A stretch of 64,000 nucleotides of DNA. Source: Toxotes chatareus. Taxonomy: Eukaryota > Chordata > Actinopteri > Toxotidae. Shown one piece after another: positions 21,435-33,419 of the stretch. The position numbers were made by a program, and so were the translations under genes. The stretch is from NCBI GenBank assembly GCA_016801885.1, contig CM028884.1, forward strand, positions 31,395,577 to 31,459,576. The letters are read 5' to 3'. Under the pieces are notes generated by a model. That model was given only the letters and a program-made list of their open reading frames with translations, did not search any database and had not been told where the DNA came from. Positions within the stretch are counted from its first letter, which is position 1; each line of letters opens with the position of its first letter.

Positions 21435-24400
21435 CTGTAAACACATAGAAAATGCATGCTTTTGTTGCTTAACATGTCATACATATTTATGTTTCACCAA
21501 CCCCGACAAATTGTAGTCTTGTGAGCCAAATCCAACCCCTCTGTTAAGCTCAGAACAAAGAAAAAAGTACAATTTCTGCAGTTAAGTTTTTCTTCTCATT
21601 GCTACACGCCAAATTAGTAAAACACAAACATAATGCTCACATAATGCCCTCTCTGGCTTATTGATGACTGGGCTTTCAGTGGCAGTGCTTGGCGTTTCCC
21701 CCTCTACTTCTCCCTGCATCTGCTGTCTAAGGGAAGGTCAGCCAAATGACCGGTGGGGTGTCTCGGTGTGTGTTGGATGCAACGGAAGTCCACTCTGTTA
21801 GAAACGTGGCAGGCCTGCTGTCTCTGTACATCTGTGCTTCAATTGGTTTGTCCTGGGTCAGGCTCAACACTAATCAGCACATTGCAACTTCATCACCATC
21901 ACTAGTCTAGCCTCTGCTCTGACCTTAGCTGACTTCTTTTAGCGCTCTGTTGGCTGTTATTGCTCCAGCCTCTCCTTGGGGCTGGTGAGCTTTATTGCAG
22001 TGATTCGCTCATCTTTGTGTTATGAGGACCTAGTCGCACACAGTTGTTTTGACATAGTAATTTTTGTGGATAATAGTTTGTACAGCATCTGATTCATTGG
22101 TAATAATTTATTGTGGGAGTGGCAGGGGTTTAGTGTGTATGTTAGTGTGTGGGGGGGGACGGCTTTAGAGACAGACTGTATCTGTGCATATTAATGATCG
22201 GTGTACGTTCAAATATTTATAAGGCAAACAAATTATTCATGCAGGCAAAGCCTGAACGGATATAAACAATTTACCGGGAGACGTCACACAGGCAGAGGGA
22301 CAGATTAGCTGGGGGCACACTGGGATTCACAAACACATACACATACACACGGCTGCACATACATAATCACTCTTTCAAATGGTGTAATGCAAAGAATGGC
22401 ACACGAGGCCGTGCACGAACACACACACACACACACAGTATTGACTCATTTTTCAATTAGCCCCAAAGCACACCTGCTCCAGTGCTGTCTGTGAGCCCTG
22501 TCTGCCAAGCCATTAGTGCTTTGATTGATCCACACAGGAAGCATGGCAAATCAGCAGCCAGCAAAGGCAATCTATGGACTTTATCATATCACTGTAGCCA
22601 TGTGAGAAATTTGTAGCTCTAAATCTGATCACTTTCATCTTGTAATAGGCAGGACATTTCTGAAGAACCTTGGGCTTTTGAGGTATTTAAGTATCTCTTA
22701 GTTTAAAACACTAAATGAAACATTATGCACATGGTTGTCACATCAATGAATGATAACACACGTGGCTTTCACATAGAACATCAAGTGTTGTGAGGTTGTT
22801 ACCTGATAGCAGCAGTATACATCAGTATGTCAGCCAGTGTATATGGATTACATAATATATGAACTGGCCACACAGCCTTTCTACCTAAATGCTGATATAA
22901 AGTGTACAGCATTTCTATCAGGCACTAATAACCCAATTTTGGTCTGAACGGTTACTGTATGATGACGTGTCATTAAAAGAAATTAAGTGGTGGTGAGATG
23001 GAATCAGAGTAATGCCAGTGTGTTTTAGTCATCAGCTGTGTGTAATCATGGCTATTCAGTATTCTGTGGGATACTGGGGCCTTTGAAAGAGCAATGTCAT
23101 TATGACTGAGTAATGCAAGGCATGCTTCATCTCAATTAGTCCTCTTAATAGTTAAATTACGGGTTTGATGTTTTGACAAAAAAAAAAAAAAAAATTGTAT
23201 GGGGGCCAAAAAAACACTTTCTCTTTCAATAACTAAAAACATCAATGATGCTGGAACAGTCAATATACTCTAATCTAGATACAAATGAATCTTTGGACAC
23301 AAACGATCTACAGATCTAAGCACACAGGCAGATCTATATAGAAAAACAACTGTCAGCAGCTTAATCTAAACGAGAAGTGATGATCCTGCTCTGCAAAGAG
23401 AGACGGTGGTGTTCCTTAAAAGCATCGCAGCTATTTTTTTACTACCTGGTTCAGACGCTCTCGCACCAAGAAATGTGCTGTGTTAAAACCCAAGCAATAA
23501 ATTGCTGAGTTTCAAGGAGAAGCCTGGGACAGGAATAGATACCTAACACACAACAATAGGAAAAAAAGAGGAGCTATGAAAGGTAAATAAACCAAGCTCC
23601 GCATTTCAATTCTATAGTGCTATCATACAGGCTGCAGGCTGTGCTTCTAGCCCAAACTTGGCTATGTTCACAGGTAAATCATTTCCTTGGTTGTCAGATT
23701 TTGGAGTCCTGCTCTATATCGCCTCTTCATAAGCACACACATTCACACCACTTTTTCCCCGGCCTTCTCCCTCACTAAACAATTCAGGAGAAAAACACTC
23801 CAACTAGAGGCAGAAGCCCAGCTACGATCTCCCATGATTCCTTGCATGGTAATAGCCATACTGCAGAGGCGAAGGCTTTCCTCAGAAACTTCAATGTAAA
23901 ACAGAAACAGAAGACATTCAGAGGTCAGCGATCTAAAATTACTTCTCAATCTCTAGTGAGCCCGGCATGTTTTCTATTGACTATTCCTTTGCACTCTCTA
24001 GTTCCTGCCCTCCAGTGTGTCTGTAACTGTGTGTGTGTGTGTGTGTGTGCGCGTACGTGTGTGCATTCACATGTAGGCCTCAACAAGCCTAGAAACGCTA
24101 GTCTTGTCACGCAACTCAGTGCCATTCAGCCTTGCCTCACTCTACCTCTGTTATTACAGGCTTTTCAATGTCCTACAACCACGCACTTTCCCTGCTGATG
24201 TTGTTGGCTCAAGCCCATGGTGTTAAATACGGGGAGGGGAGAGGGGGGAGGGGTCTGGTGAAATACTATTTCTACTGATGGTGGGTGTAGGGGTCTGTAG
24301 CCCAATTCTAGTAGTTACAGCTGAAGATTTAGTGTTTCAAGCTTAAGATGACAGATTAACACATATTTTCTTCTTAGCTGTGCTTTCACTGGCATGTGTC

Positions 24401-26914
24401 AGCCACTGCAACACAGAATGGATGTGTTTTTGCGGAGAAGTCCTATTGGGACGAATTAGGGCCAATAAAAGGATGGCAAACAACAGTGGTGCGTGAGATT
24501 TCGTAAATTGTCTGTGAATGTGATGGGTGGATGTAATCCCAGCAGAACAATGACCACTGCTGCTTGAGGCTGCTTGACTTGTCATCTTGCACCATACTGA
24601 GCTGTAAACCTAACAGCACAGGAAATCAGATAGCGCAGGAGTTCAGTTTCAGGCATTTCACTCTTCACACTTGGTGTACTGTAAGTATGTCTAAATGCAT
24701 GTTTACGCATGCGTGACAGTCCGTCCAAAACTGGATATGTCCTATAACATGGTTTGTCTCAACGCTCAACTGTGGCTCTGAGAAAGTAATCAAGATGCAG
24801 CCACATAGGACAGTGAGTCAGCCAGATGATTAGAGCACCACAGAGCCACCACACAGGCACAGAAATGATTACTACTCCTTTCCCCACTTCAGTAATAACC
24901 ACTACCCTACAGGATCATTTCTGAGGGGCTTGGTTGGACTTGTTGCTTCAGAGATTTGGCAGGAGAGGGCTGTGCCACCCTAAACCCTGCTTTCCTCCTT
25001 TTCTTCTCTACCTTGGCAAGAGGAGGAGTGAAACAGGAGAAAGGCTGTTCTCAGCAGTAGTTCTGCTATAGTAGAACACAAAGGGGCTGAGCTGCAGGTG
25101 TGACCAAGAAACAAAAGGGGCTTTGGGCAAGTCAACACAATAGAGCCCCACCCCCGGTCAGTGGACCTACGTTCAGGAGAGCTGTTCTGGGGCTCCTAAA
25201 AGGGGATTCTGGGGAAACACGGCAAACTATTTAAACATCTTGACTCCAAATGCTACACACAGGGTCAAACATTTATCACTCAACCAACTGAGAATTGAAC
25301 AACATGATTTCCAGGCAGCAGTTTAGGGGAACCATAAGGCTGTAAAGGGTTAACACTGATCACTGTATGGTTTAATGACGGTTGTTCCGGGGTTACAGCT
25401 GGCTGTAGTGGAGGTTAACGGTGGTCGTTCTGGTCGCTGAGTTCTGACCCCACGGCCAGTGAGGCGAAGTGAGACACGCCAGTCAGCTATGATGTCAACG
25501 AACCCACAGCTGGTTCTGATGTTTGACCTGGTTGATGTGTGGTGCCAATATTAAGTTTGTAGTTTCAGTAAGTAAGCTGGGGTTCTTCTATCTCTGTGAC
25601 AGAGCTCAGACACTCAAGATTTCCAGGGAAATGCACACATCTGGTGTATGTTTTGAAACAAATTTACTCTATGCTTCTTTCTGTAAAGGGACTGTTCTGG
25701 TTTGAGAGAATAGTACCAATAAAATCTGGACTAAACTAAAAATTTAGTGTGGACTTTTACCTTGCCTTAAAAAATTAGCACACTAGGCCTGTTTATGTTG
25801 ACAACTTTAAAATAAGCTTATTTGGTTTATCTCTTTTTGCTTATTGACTTTATCTGGCAAATTTTCTTAAATAGTGAGATACCATGGAACAAATCCTAAA
25901 ATTACTCTGTAACACCCACACTTATATCCATCCTTATTAAACAAAGAAAACATTCTCGTTATCTTTTTTTCTTTACTATCGTCTGTTCCTTTTCCTTTAT
26001 TTGCTGGTATTTTTAAGTTTTGCGTGGAGATCTTCCGCTCCTCTTTTGCGCACACAATCCATGCAGCAGCCCGGACTCTAATGCTTGCATTGTTCGGACT
26101 CGGGCGTAAAGGCATTCAAGTTTTATCCGTGGTAAATCTTTTCAGACCTCTTTGGTCCACATGTAGGACTAATACAAAAGACAACAAAGACGCGGGGGAG
26201 AGCGGTGGAGTAACAACAGTGATGGGGCTGCGTTTAACTGCCTCCACAGCACTTAATGCATGCACAGGGCTGGGCTTCCGAGCTGCTCTGCTTCCAAAAA
26301 GGTTACTAGCGTTTCTTCATTTTATTATAGGCTACAATATAAGAATACCATAATGAAACTGGGAATACATTAAACGGAGAAGGCATCAGAGAATTTGTAG
26401 TCAACAACCCTTAAGTCAAACTGCCCATCCTGTCCGTCTTTTATTGTTGAATGCTGTGTTTGCCAGCATGGTTCGTCCATTCATGTGCAGGTTATCTTTA
26501 TTCCAAGTTGATTTTTGTGACGCCGAAATGTCTGAAAACACTTTAATTCACGATTTGAACCATTTAACGCCACTCGGAACAATACACAATAGAGACGAGC
26601 GAGTGTAACTAAAACTGTAGCTAAAAGGACACATGAAAGGTGTGTTAAATGACTACAATGGCGAGGCTCTGATTTTACTGTCGGTCAGTCATTATCTGTT
26701 TGCATCTCTATTTAAAAAAATGTTTACATTTTACAAAAATGTAAGTACTAGATTCCCTTGTATAGTATTCTATTCGCAAAGTATCCGGATAGAATAAAAA
26801 CCAGTGGTGATGTTCCCTTTATTCAATCCAAGACCCATCTTAATAATACAACTCAGGGAGTGTACTCTAAAAAATACTCTACATCGATAATTAAAAATCA
26901 CTGAGGACACCTAC
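21435..26914 (-). other. Large 5' UTR intron of sema6d
   Basis: This is the first intron between the start exon and the candidate non-coding exons. It contains short microsatellites (CA near 22416-22437, poly-A at 23178-23194, TG at 24029-24050) and otherwise single-copy-looking DNA. Open frames such as 23842-24198 and 24343-24585 have no domain. CpG content rises from about 26000, with a dense stretch at 26030-26300 that belongs to the promoter domain. Confidence 0.5.
24029..24050. repeat. (TG)n microsatellite
   Basis: A pure TG run of about 22 bp, followed by GCGCGTACGTGTG. Confidence 0.9.
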
Positions 26915-27200
26915 CTTGCGTATCCGAATTCACTCATGAATTGGGCAATCCGACTGAATGTCATATTCCTCTGGTAATCCATTTAAGAGAAAACACCCAG
27001 CATGTAATATTCCTGTTATTTTGTGCTCCATTCGGACCCCACTTTTTCTCTTTTATCCAGTTGCGCACAGATTTCTGCTCCGCTCGCCACATAAGAGCAT
27101 TCTGATTCTGCCTCCGTCCCCGGGCCCCTGCGCTCTGATGACTGATCTTCAAAGCTCTGCCACGACCACACAGCCCCCCGCCTCCCTCATACACCAATAC
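26915..27200 (-). other. Candidate sema6d non-coding first exon A
   Basis: On the minus strand a strong donor, ACGCAAG followed by GTAGGTGT, ends an exon-like stretch. Upstream of it the sequence is GC- and CpG-rich (GGAGGCGGGGGGC, GGGGCCCGGGGACGG), like a TATA-less promoter. The 5' border is a guess. It would splice to the acceptor at 21434. No long open frame joins to the sema6d ATG, so it would be 5' UTR only. Confidence 0.4.
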
Positions 27201-27586
27201 ACCAACCCCTTCCACTACTATTAACTTTGGAAACCAAAGGGAAAATACATAAACATTAATGACGCGCTATCCTTACTACGTCGCGCTCTGACTTCATGCA
27301 CAAGCACTGATTTAATGCTTATTTAAAATAGTAGAGGGCGTGTGAAAGACATGATATAGCACATATCCACCGGAATAAAAAAGACTACATTTACGCAAAA
27401 CTCTTTTCTGTGCTAGTTTATACCAACAGACAGTGAGCACATAACTTTGGATCAATCTATGTAATGAATGGTCTAATGATGCGACAACAGAACTTACAGA
27501 ATAAAGAGTTCTGTCAGCTTCAGCAGGATAAACTATCTCGTAAATAAATAAGTGAACAATTTAGATTTGGTTTATTCGCTCTTACG

Positions 27587-27601
27587 CCGCTTTATAAGCG
27601 G
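27587..27601 (-). promoter_or_regulatory. TATA-like palindrome
   Basis: CCGCTTTATAAGCGG is a palindrome with 6-bp arms. On the sema6d strand it reads CCGCTTATAAAGCGG and contains TATAAAG. It lies in the CpG-rich 5' region, between the two candidate first exons. It could be a TATA box for a start near 27555, but no further support is visible. Confidence 0.3.
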
Positions 27602-27866
27602 TGGAGAGGCGCTTACTAGCTGGACAAATGTTGCCAGCCTTATGAGGAATGAATGAATAGTATATTGGATTCAAGCGTAAGTAAAAAATAGTGCGAACCT
27701 GAACTATTTCTGTCCTGCAACCATCAGTTTTGCAGAGCGGCATAGCGACGTGGTCAGAAGAAATATTTTGTTTCCCAGAAAAGACTTCTCCTGTCTAGTT
27801 TCCCCCCGACTTTCACTGCGTAATGCGGCGCAATAAAGTAAATCCACGTTGCAGCAAAGAACTCAC

Positions 27867-28050
27867 CTCATCTGACTTGGTTATTTTGTATCCTTTTTTC
27901 TTGCCGTAATCCAAAAAAAAAATGCCGAGCGCGTCGTAGAGAATCAACTTCTCCTGGCTGAGAGAAAAACAAACTAATGCACGGCAAATGGTGTAATTCG
28001 ACCCGTGCTAAGTCAATCCATCCAGAGAGAGATCCACAGCCTACCAATAA
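27867..28050 (-). other. Candidate sema6d non-coding first exon B
   Basis: The minus strand shows a consensus donor, CAGATGAG followed by GTGAGT, at the end of a CpG-containing stretch (GACGCGCTCGG, ACGGGTCG). An inverted CCAAT box (CTTATTGG) lies at about 28046-28055, and a purine-rich tract follows further upstream. The 5' end is not defined. It would splice to the acceptor at 21434. The 127-codon frame across this stretch shows no domain and I take it as chance. Confidence 0.45.
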
Positions 28051-28888
28051 GCAGCGCTCTTGCTCCAGTCCCTCCCCCCACCATCCATCTCTCCTCAGTT
28101 GGTTCGGGCTACTCTGCCTTGCTCTGGCTTCCTTCCTTTCTTTCCTAGAGCCCGGAGAGAAAATAAAAGCGACCCCCCTCCCTCCCAGTTCTCCTCCTGA
28201 GTGACCCCGTATTGCCTGCCCTTCTGTTAAACCCCATCCCCCCAACTCCAAGTCAGCAAGAGCGTCTAGTTAAAATCATTTCAGCTGAGTTGAGGAAAGC
28301 GACTGCTTAGTAAAACACAGCTTTAAGAAATGTTTGGATTTAAAAGGGAGATGGTTTAAACACAAATCTGTCTTCACTTCCTCACAGGATCACGGTGTTG
28401 ATCGTGCCTCTAAAAGTGTACTCATTAATAACAAAAGTAAAACAGAAAAATTATACTGATTTCTGAGATTTAGCCTAAATAATCATCCACATGGTCATAA
28501 TATTCTACAGATATTCTACAAAGCTCCTTCTGTCCATTTTAATCCAAAAATATATACCCCAGGTATGTTTTTGGGCAATACAAAAATATCTATTTTTCTA
28601 CAAACATTGCACTATACTCACTTTAAATCTCCATAGAAATGTCAAATTAAGCTCCTCCAGTGTTTTGTTTTCTAGATACGTAGGCATCAGGCCTTCTGCA
28701 TGTGTATGTCACATCAGTATGAGTACATGTTCCCGTATGCATGTGAAGCTGAAGTCGTCACTGAACGTGTCAGGTCATTCCAGCCAGGTCTGCAAGGACG
28801 GACAATGGAGGCCCATTTGCACCCCATTAGAGAAGCAGGTTAACAGATGTGTCAGAATCTCCTCCACATGAACATTCTCACCCACTCG

Positions 28889-28909
28889 CACACACACACA
28901 CACACACAC
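28889..28909. repeat. (CA)n microsatellite
   Basis: A pure CA run of about 21 bp. Confidence 0.9.
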
Positions 28910-31900
28910 TCCTGACAGCCCCCATTATGAGCTGAGAAAGTGGGATCTGCATCTCAATACTTGCACAGGAAACACTAGTTTGCACTGCTGATCTGCCTGA
29001 TCCCGGTTTGTCACTCCTTCCATGTCTTTGTCCTTGTTTGTCCCTCACTTGTACCACTCTCTTCCTCTTTTTTGGAGTTTCTACTTCTCAATATCCTATG
29101 TCTTCATTCCACAGAGCTTTTCTTTTTCCTATGGCCACCTATAGTTCTCAATTTTTTCGTCAATCTTACCGGGGTTATCTGAACAGACTTCAGTCTATTG
29201 TTTTTGTGACCTTCATTCCCTTTCTTCTTGTCTCTCAAGCTTCAGCCGTACCACTCAGTGTTTCTGTCAGTCCTTCTGTGTGATGTCCCTGTATCCTGTG
29301 GGGACTGAATCAGCATGAGCATCTATTATTGTGGGCGAGGGGAGTAAGATGGATAGATCAATGTGTCGAAAATTTGCGGAGATGTGGCTACTCTGTCAGG
29401 ATGGTTGAATAGATATATGGATCTGTGGGTTTCTGGTGATTGGTAGAAGTATTGACTGGTCTTTTATCCAGTGAAATGACAGTTTTATTGGTAGTGTAAT
29501 GACAATGTGACACCATTTAATGAGGTTTTAATGGCTTTTAGTGCATGACTGCTGGCTTTAACAATACTCAATCTGCTAGTAGCATTTTTTTTTGCAACTT
29601 AAAATGAACTGTCACCAATCCAAGGAGATAAATCTTAGCTCCATCTTTTCTTTTACTTAAAAAAAAAATGCAAAAATTCTACTTTTTGATAAAATCACAT
29701 ATCTGAGTCAAAGGAGAACGGATGATTAAATAGCGACACTTTTACAAGCATAGCAGTGCAGCAGATGGGTGAATGACAAAGGTCTTTGAGTATGGTTGGA
29801 TTCATAGTGGGAATGAGCAGATGACAGTATTGATGCAGGGAGATGGAGAGATGGATGATGGAAGAGTGGACTGATGTAAGTGGAGGGTGGGGCTAGACAG
29901 AAGACAGAAGGCCTCTGCTACTCCTAAAGCCTGATATGCTCCCTTGGGGGCCCTGCAGTGTGTAGGTCAGCCCCAGGGGGTGTGTGAGGGTGGGCCTTGG
30001 GGTGCAGAGGAGAATGTGAGGGCTTGGCCTTAGGTTGGGCCTACCAGAGAGTGCACTACCCTACACTCCCTTATTTACTGCCTGAAATGCCGGTACAGAT
30101 GGCCATGTGTCAAAGATGGGGGCAGCAGGCTTAAGGCCGGGGCTGAGGCCAGAGATGGAGACAACCGCAGGGTCGGATGTTTTACTATGACATCGCCCTT
30201 TCCCAGCAGCTAATCAGAGAACTTGAGGACATAAAATCCCAACAAAACAAGTTGAACAAACAACAAAACGTATAAAATTGAAAGTCATCAAGTTGAATTT
30301 AAACATGTCAAAGACAGCTAAATTGACTTATCGAACAAGCAAAAGAAAGTCAAATATCTCTCTACTGTGAATGGTTCACTCAGAGCTGATGAGATGACAG
30401 TAACAGTGGTGTGCTAACTAGGAGAAAAGGCTTGGCATTGAGTGTTCTGTCAGATGGCTGCCTCTCAGGATGGAGGCAGTCAGGACTGAGCCTCCATGGT
30501 GACCCCTGATTGATTAAGAGGCCATTTCTGGCACTCAACTGGCCTGGGGCACCATTTGTCACCTGACTGTGCAGTCCTGTTGAGAAGCTTTGTGTCTTCC
30601 AATCTACATGCAGACCTTTTCTCTAAATCCCCAACTCAGCTGGATCCACTAGGGCCACCCATGTCAAAAATCTGTTCACTCAGCCTTTTGGATCAGAGTA
30701 AACACCAAATGGTATGTTAGGCCATAACAAAATATATTAGAAATGAAACACTTGCACTCTATGCAAGTGATACTGAACTGCATATGTCTCTGGTAGCTGC
30801 TGTTTTAAAAACCTGAATTAAATTAAAAACTGCAATAGTCTTTTTTGTTAGCCGTTACATTGGTATTTCTTTTGACCTGTGTATGTATTTGGTCAGAATT
30901 ATAATTTACAAAAAGAAAAAGTATTGTGATTATTTTTCTCCTGTGATAACAGGTAATTCTGTATGTTAGTTACTCCCTGTTGTGATTTGAACAGATGCAG
31001 GTACAGATACAGAGTGCCGAGGTCACAGGACTACAGGGCTACTCTTGCTGTTCTAATTCCTGGCATAAAAAATGAAAACGAAAAAGTCAGATTACAGTTT
31101 GACTTTAAGTAAAGAGCAGTTCATATCTGTTTGGCTCCAAATGTCAGTTATATTATCACTGATCTGTAGGTGAGCTGCATGTCACAGATTGTAGATTTGA
31201 CCATTATGCCATCCAGGCCTCATCAGCTGCTTTTATAGAAAATCTGTTGTAACCAAAGGTCAGAGAAAGGTAACAAGTTTTATAGCCAGCAGCTTAATGC
31301 ACTGACTGGAGGTAGGACTGAAACATATATCAGTAATTTGCAGTGAAATGACCTGTGCTCTGTTTGCACATATTGCTCCTTCACCTTCCATTTTTATGAG
31401 ATTATTTTGTAGATGACGGAAGGAGGGAAGCAAATCCATTTTGTCATAACTTGTTTTCTGCTTTAAATTTAAGGAAATTACAGTATCTAGTTTGCTTCGA
31501 TGCAATCCTGATGACTGCCACATTTACTCAAGGAAATGCACAGAAAGGTATGAAATAAATTCTGATATAATGTAATTGTGTTTATTAGAGTTTTCTTGGA
31601 GAAAATGAGAATGCTAATCATATTCATAGCTAGGGCTGTGGGTAATTTGCAGCCTGCGATAAGCTGCCATATCAATGTGAACCACAGATGATTGAGTGAC
31701 ACACGTGACATTTTCGACTCATTATTTATTGATCCCATTTCAGCTCCTATCTAAATGTTTTAATCTGCTTGGCTATCGAAGCGCTCAAGTAGGAGAGCTA
31801 CATGAAATGTTCCTGGACTTGAACTGATGGTGACATAGTTGCCTTCTGTCTTGCGTATAAAATGAATGACGTGTCTTTACGGCAGTGCCACCTTGACACC

Positions 31901-32532
31901 ATTAGGACACTGTTTCCACCAATTAAGGCTAGTGTCCTGGCCCAAGCCTAACACTGACATTCACTTGGTGTGGGAGGGAGGCCATTTTTAGAGGGCAAAA
32001 GTTTTATTACTTCTGATAATGATAATAAATGCTTCCTCCCACACACTGGAATGCCCTTCATTACAGCATTGATCCCATAACATCTCTGTTAAAATCTATC
32101 ACTGTAGTACCGTTAATGAATGCTCCAAACATAGCAGTCAACCACGCAGATGATCCAAGACCTTGTCACGTTCTCAGTAATGAAGTTAATGAGCTAACAG
32201 ACGAGTCAACATTTTCAGGAAGGAAGGATATGACTTAATTTAGGGTGGAAGAGGATAGAAGCAGGATTTAGCAGGCTGAGGTTGAGGTGTGAACAGGAAA
32301 AAAAGAGCTACAGAGGTTGCTCCTTTCACACGCTCTGAAGTATGGGCCTATTCTTGTGTGTGATATGGCTGGCACACATGCATAAACAGACACACACACA
32401 AACGCACACATGCGGACAGGTGCTTTGTGTGGTACTGACTGTCTGGTGAACAGCTGTGGATAGGAACTTGTGCTTGGCGAGGTGGGAGGTAGCTGTTGCA
32501 TTCTCCGACCTTACCACCGGACGCAGCATTTG

Positions 32533-32580
32533 ACACAGACAGACAGACAGACACACACACACATATACACACACACACAC
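32533..32580. repeat. CAGA/CA compound microsatellite
   Basis: ACAGACAGACAGACAG passes into CACACA with an ATATAC interruption. The overlapping Cys/Val-rich and Thr/His-rich open frames on both strands are products of this repeat. Confidence 0.9.
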
Positions 32581-33399
32581 TCATACAGAGGGCAGCTGCA
32601 AGCAGCCATTCAAGGGCCCCAAAGCCAACTGAACCCCCACACACAGAAGTCACTGTCTATATATTCTATCATTCAGCTTACAGTAAGATGACCCAGCCAC
32701 TGCTGCACATCCCAAAACCGAAGGAATATCCTGCAGCCATAAATCTGTAACAGCTCTGCCATAGCTCGGACTCCAACCAGCCCCACAACCTGCCAAAGGG
32801 AGCACTTAAACCACAACTGCTGGCCCAAATATTTACCTACCCTCTTATCCAACCCCAGCACCAGTTATGAGCCCAAGCATCAAAACCCTGTCCCACCTCC
32901 CATCCTGGCTGTCAGTCGCCAGCTAAGTCCTCCTTGGAGCTTGGAGGGTATCAGGGATTTAAGGGAAAAGCCCTTTATCCAGGGACTTTCTCTACAGGCT
33001 GGGGCGAGCAAATGTCTCATGTCAGCAAAATACCATAAATGCTGCAAATGGCATCTTTTCTGTCTCTCAGAGGTAGCAAACAAACTTTTCTGAGGGGACA
33101 AACACATGGTGTACAGTTTATGAGTGAAATTAATCATTGGAAGGACTGTGGAGCTGGTACTTTATATTCTCCTAATAAAGCTTTTTATGTAGGTATACAT
33201 TTTCATATCTGTCCGGGCAATTATACTTGTGTGGGTGCACTAGAGGTTGCACTGGTGGGATGTGATGCTACATGCTGATTAACCCTTAGGTGGATTGTTT
33301 AGGCTAATCTGGAGAAGTAAGCTCCCAGCCCTCAGGAATGCCATTGGCTTCTAGAACCAGACCAGATGTCCACACACAGTCAGCTGGGGGCCAGGGTGC

Positions 33400-33419
33400 A
33401 TGTGTGTGTGTGTGTGTGT
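33400..33419. repeat. (TG)n microsatellite
   Basis: A pure TG run of about 20 bp. Confidence 0.9.

Larger units (their letters stand above)
7790..28200 (-). other. Whole gene: semaphorin 6D (sema6d)
   Basis: This is the full transcription unit of a transmembrane class 6 semaphorin on the minus strand. Nineteen coding exons splice in a continuous frame to 1111 codons plus stop, close to the roughly 1070 residues of human SEMA6D, and align along its whole length from memory, including the C-terminal end (LKPDVPPKP, then NKYSY). Every intron is GT-AG. SEMA6D family proteins bind plexin-A1 and guide axons and heart morphogenesis; the cytoplasmic tail is reported to take part in reverse signalling through Abl and Mena. 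Introns over 300 bp (for example 11909-12991, 13175-13703, 13761-14374, 15034-15376, 15551-15951, 16108-16787, 17239-18030, 19694-20587, 20700-21272) hold only microsatellites and small repeats that I can see. Teleosts carry more than one sema6d-like copy, and I cannot tell which copy this is. The outer limits are estimates. Confidence 0.93.
26000..28200 (-). promoter_or_regulatory. CpG-enriched sema6d promoter domain
   Basis: CpG dinucleotides are much denser here than in the flanks, with clusters near 26030-26300, 27060-27300, 27570-27610 and 27730-28010. Together with two consensus donors on the minus strand (26914 and 27866), this suggests a promoter region with alternative first exons. 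The end points are approximate. Confidence 0.5.

Noticed and set aside
27868..28251. 127-codon minus-strand frame upstream of the sema6d donor at 27866
   Set aside because: Purine-rich low-complexity composition with no domain. It is better explained as 5' UTR and promoter sequence.
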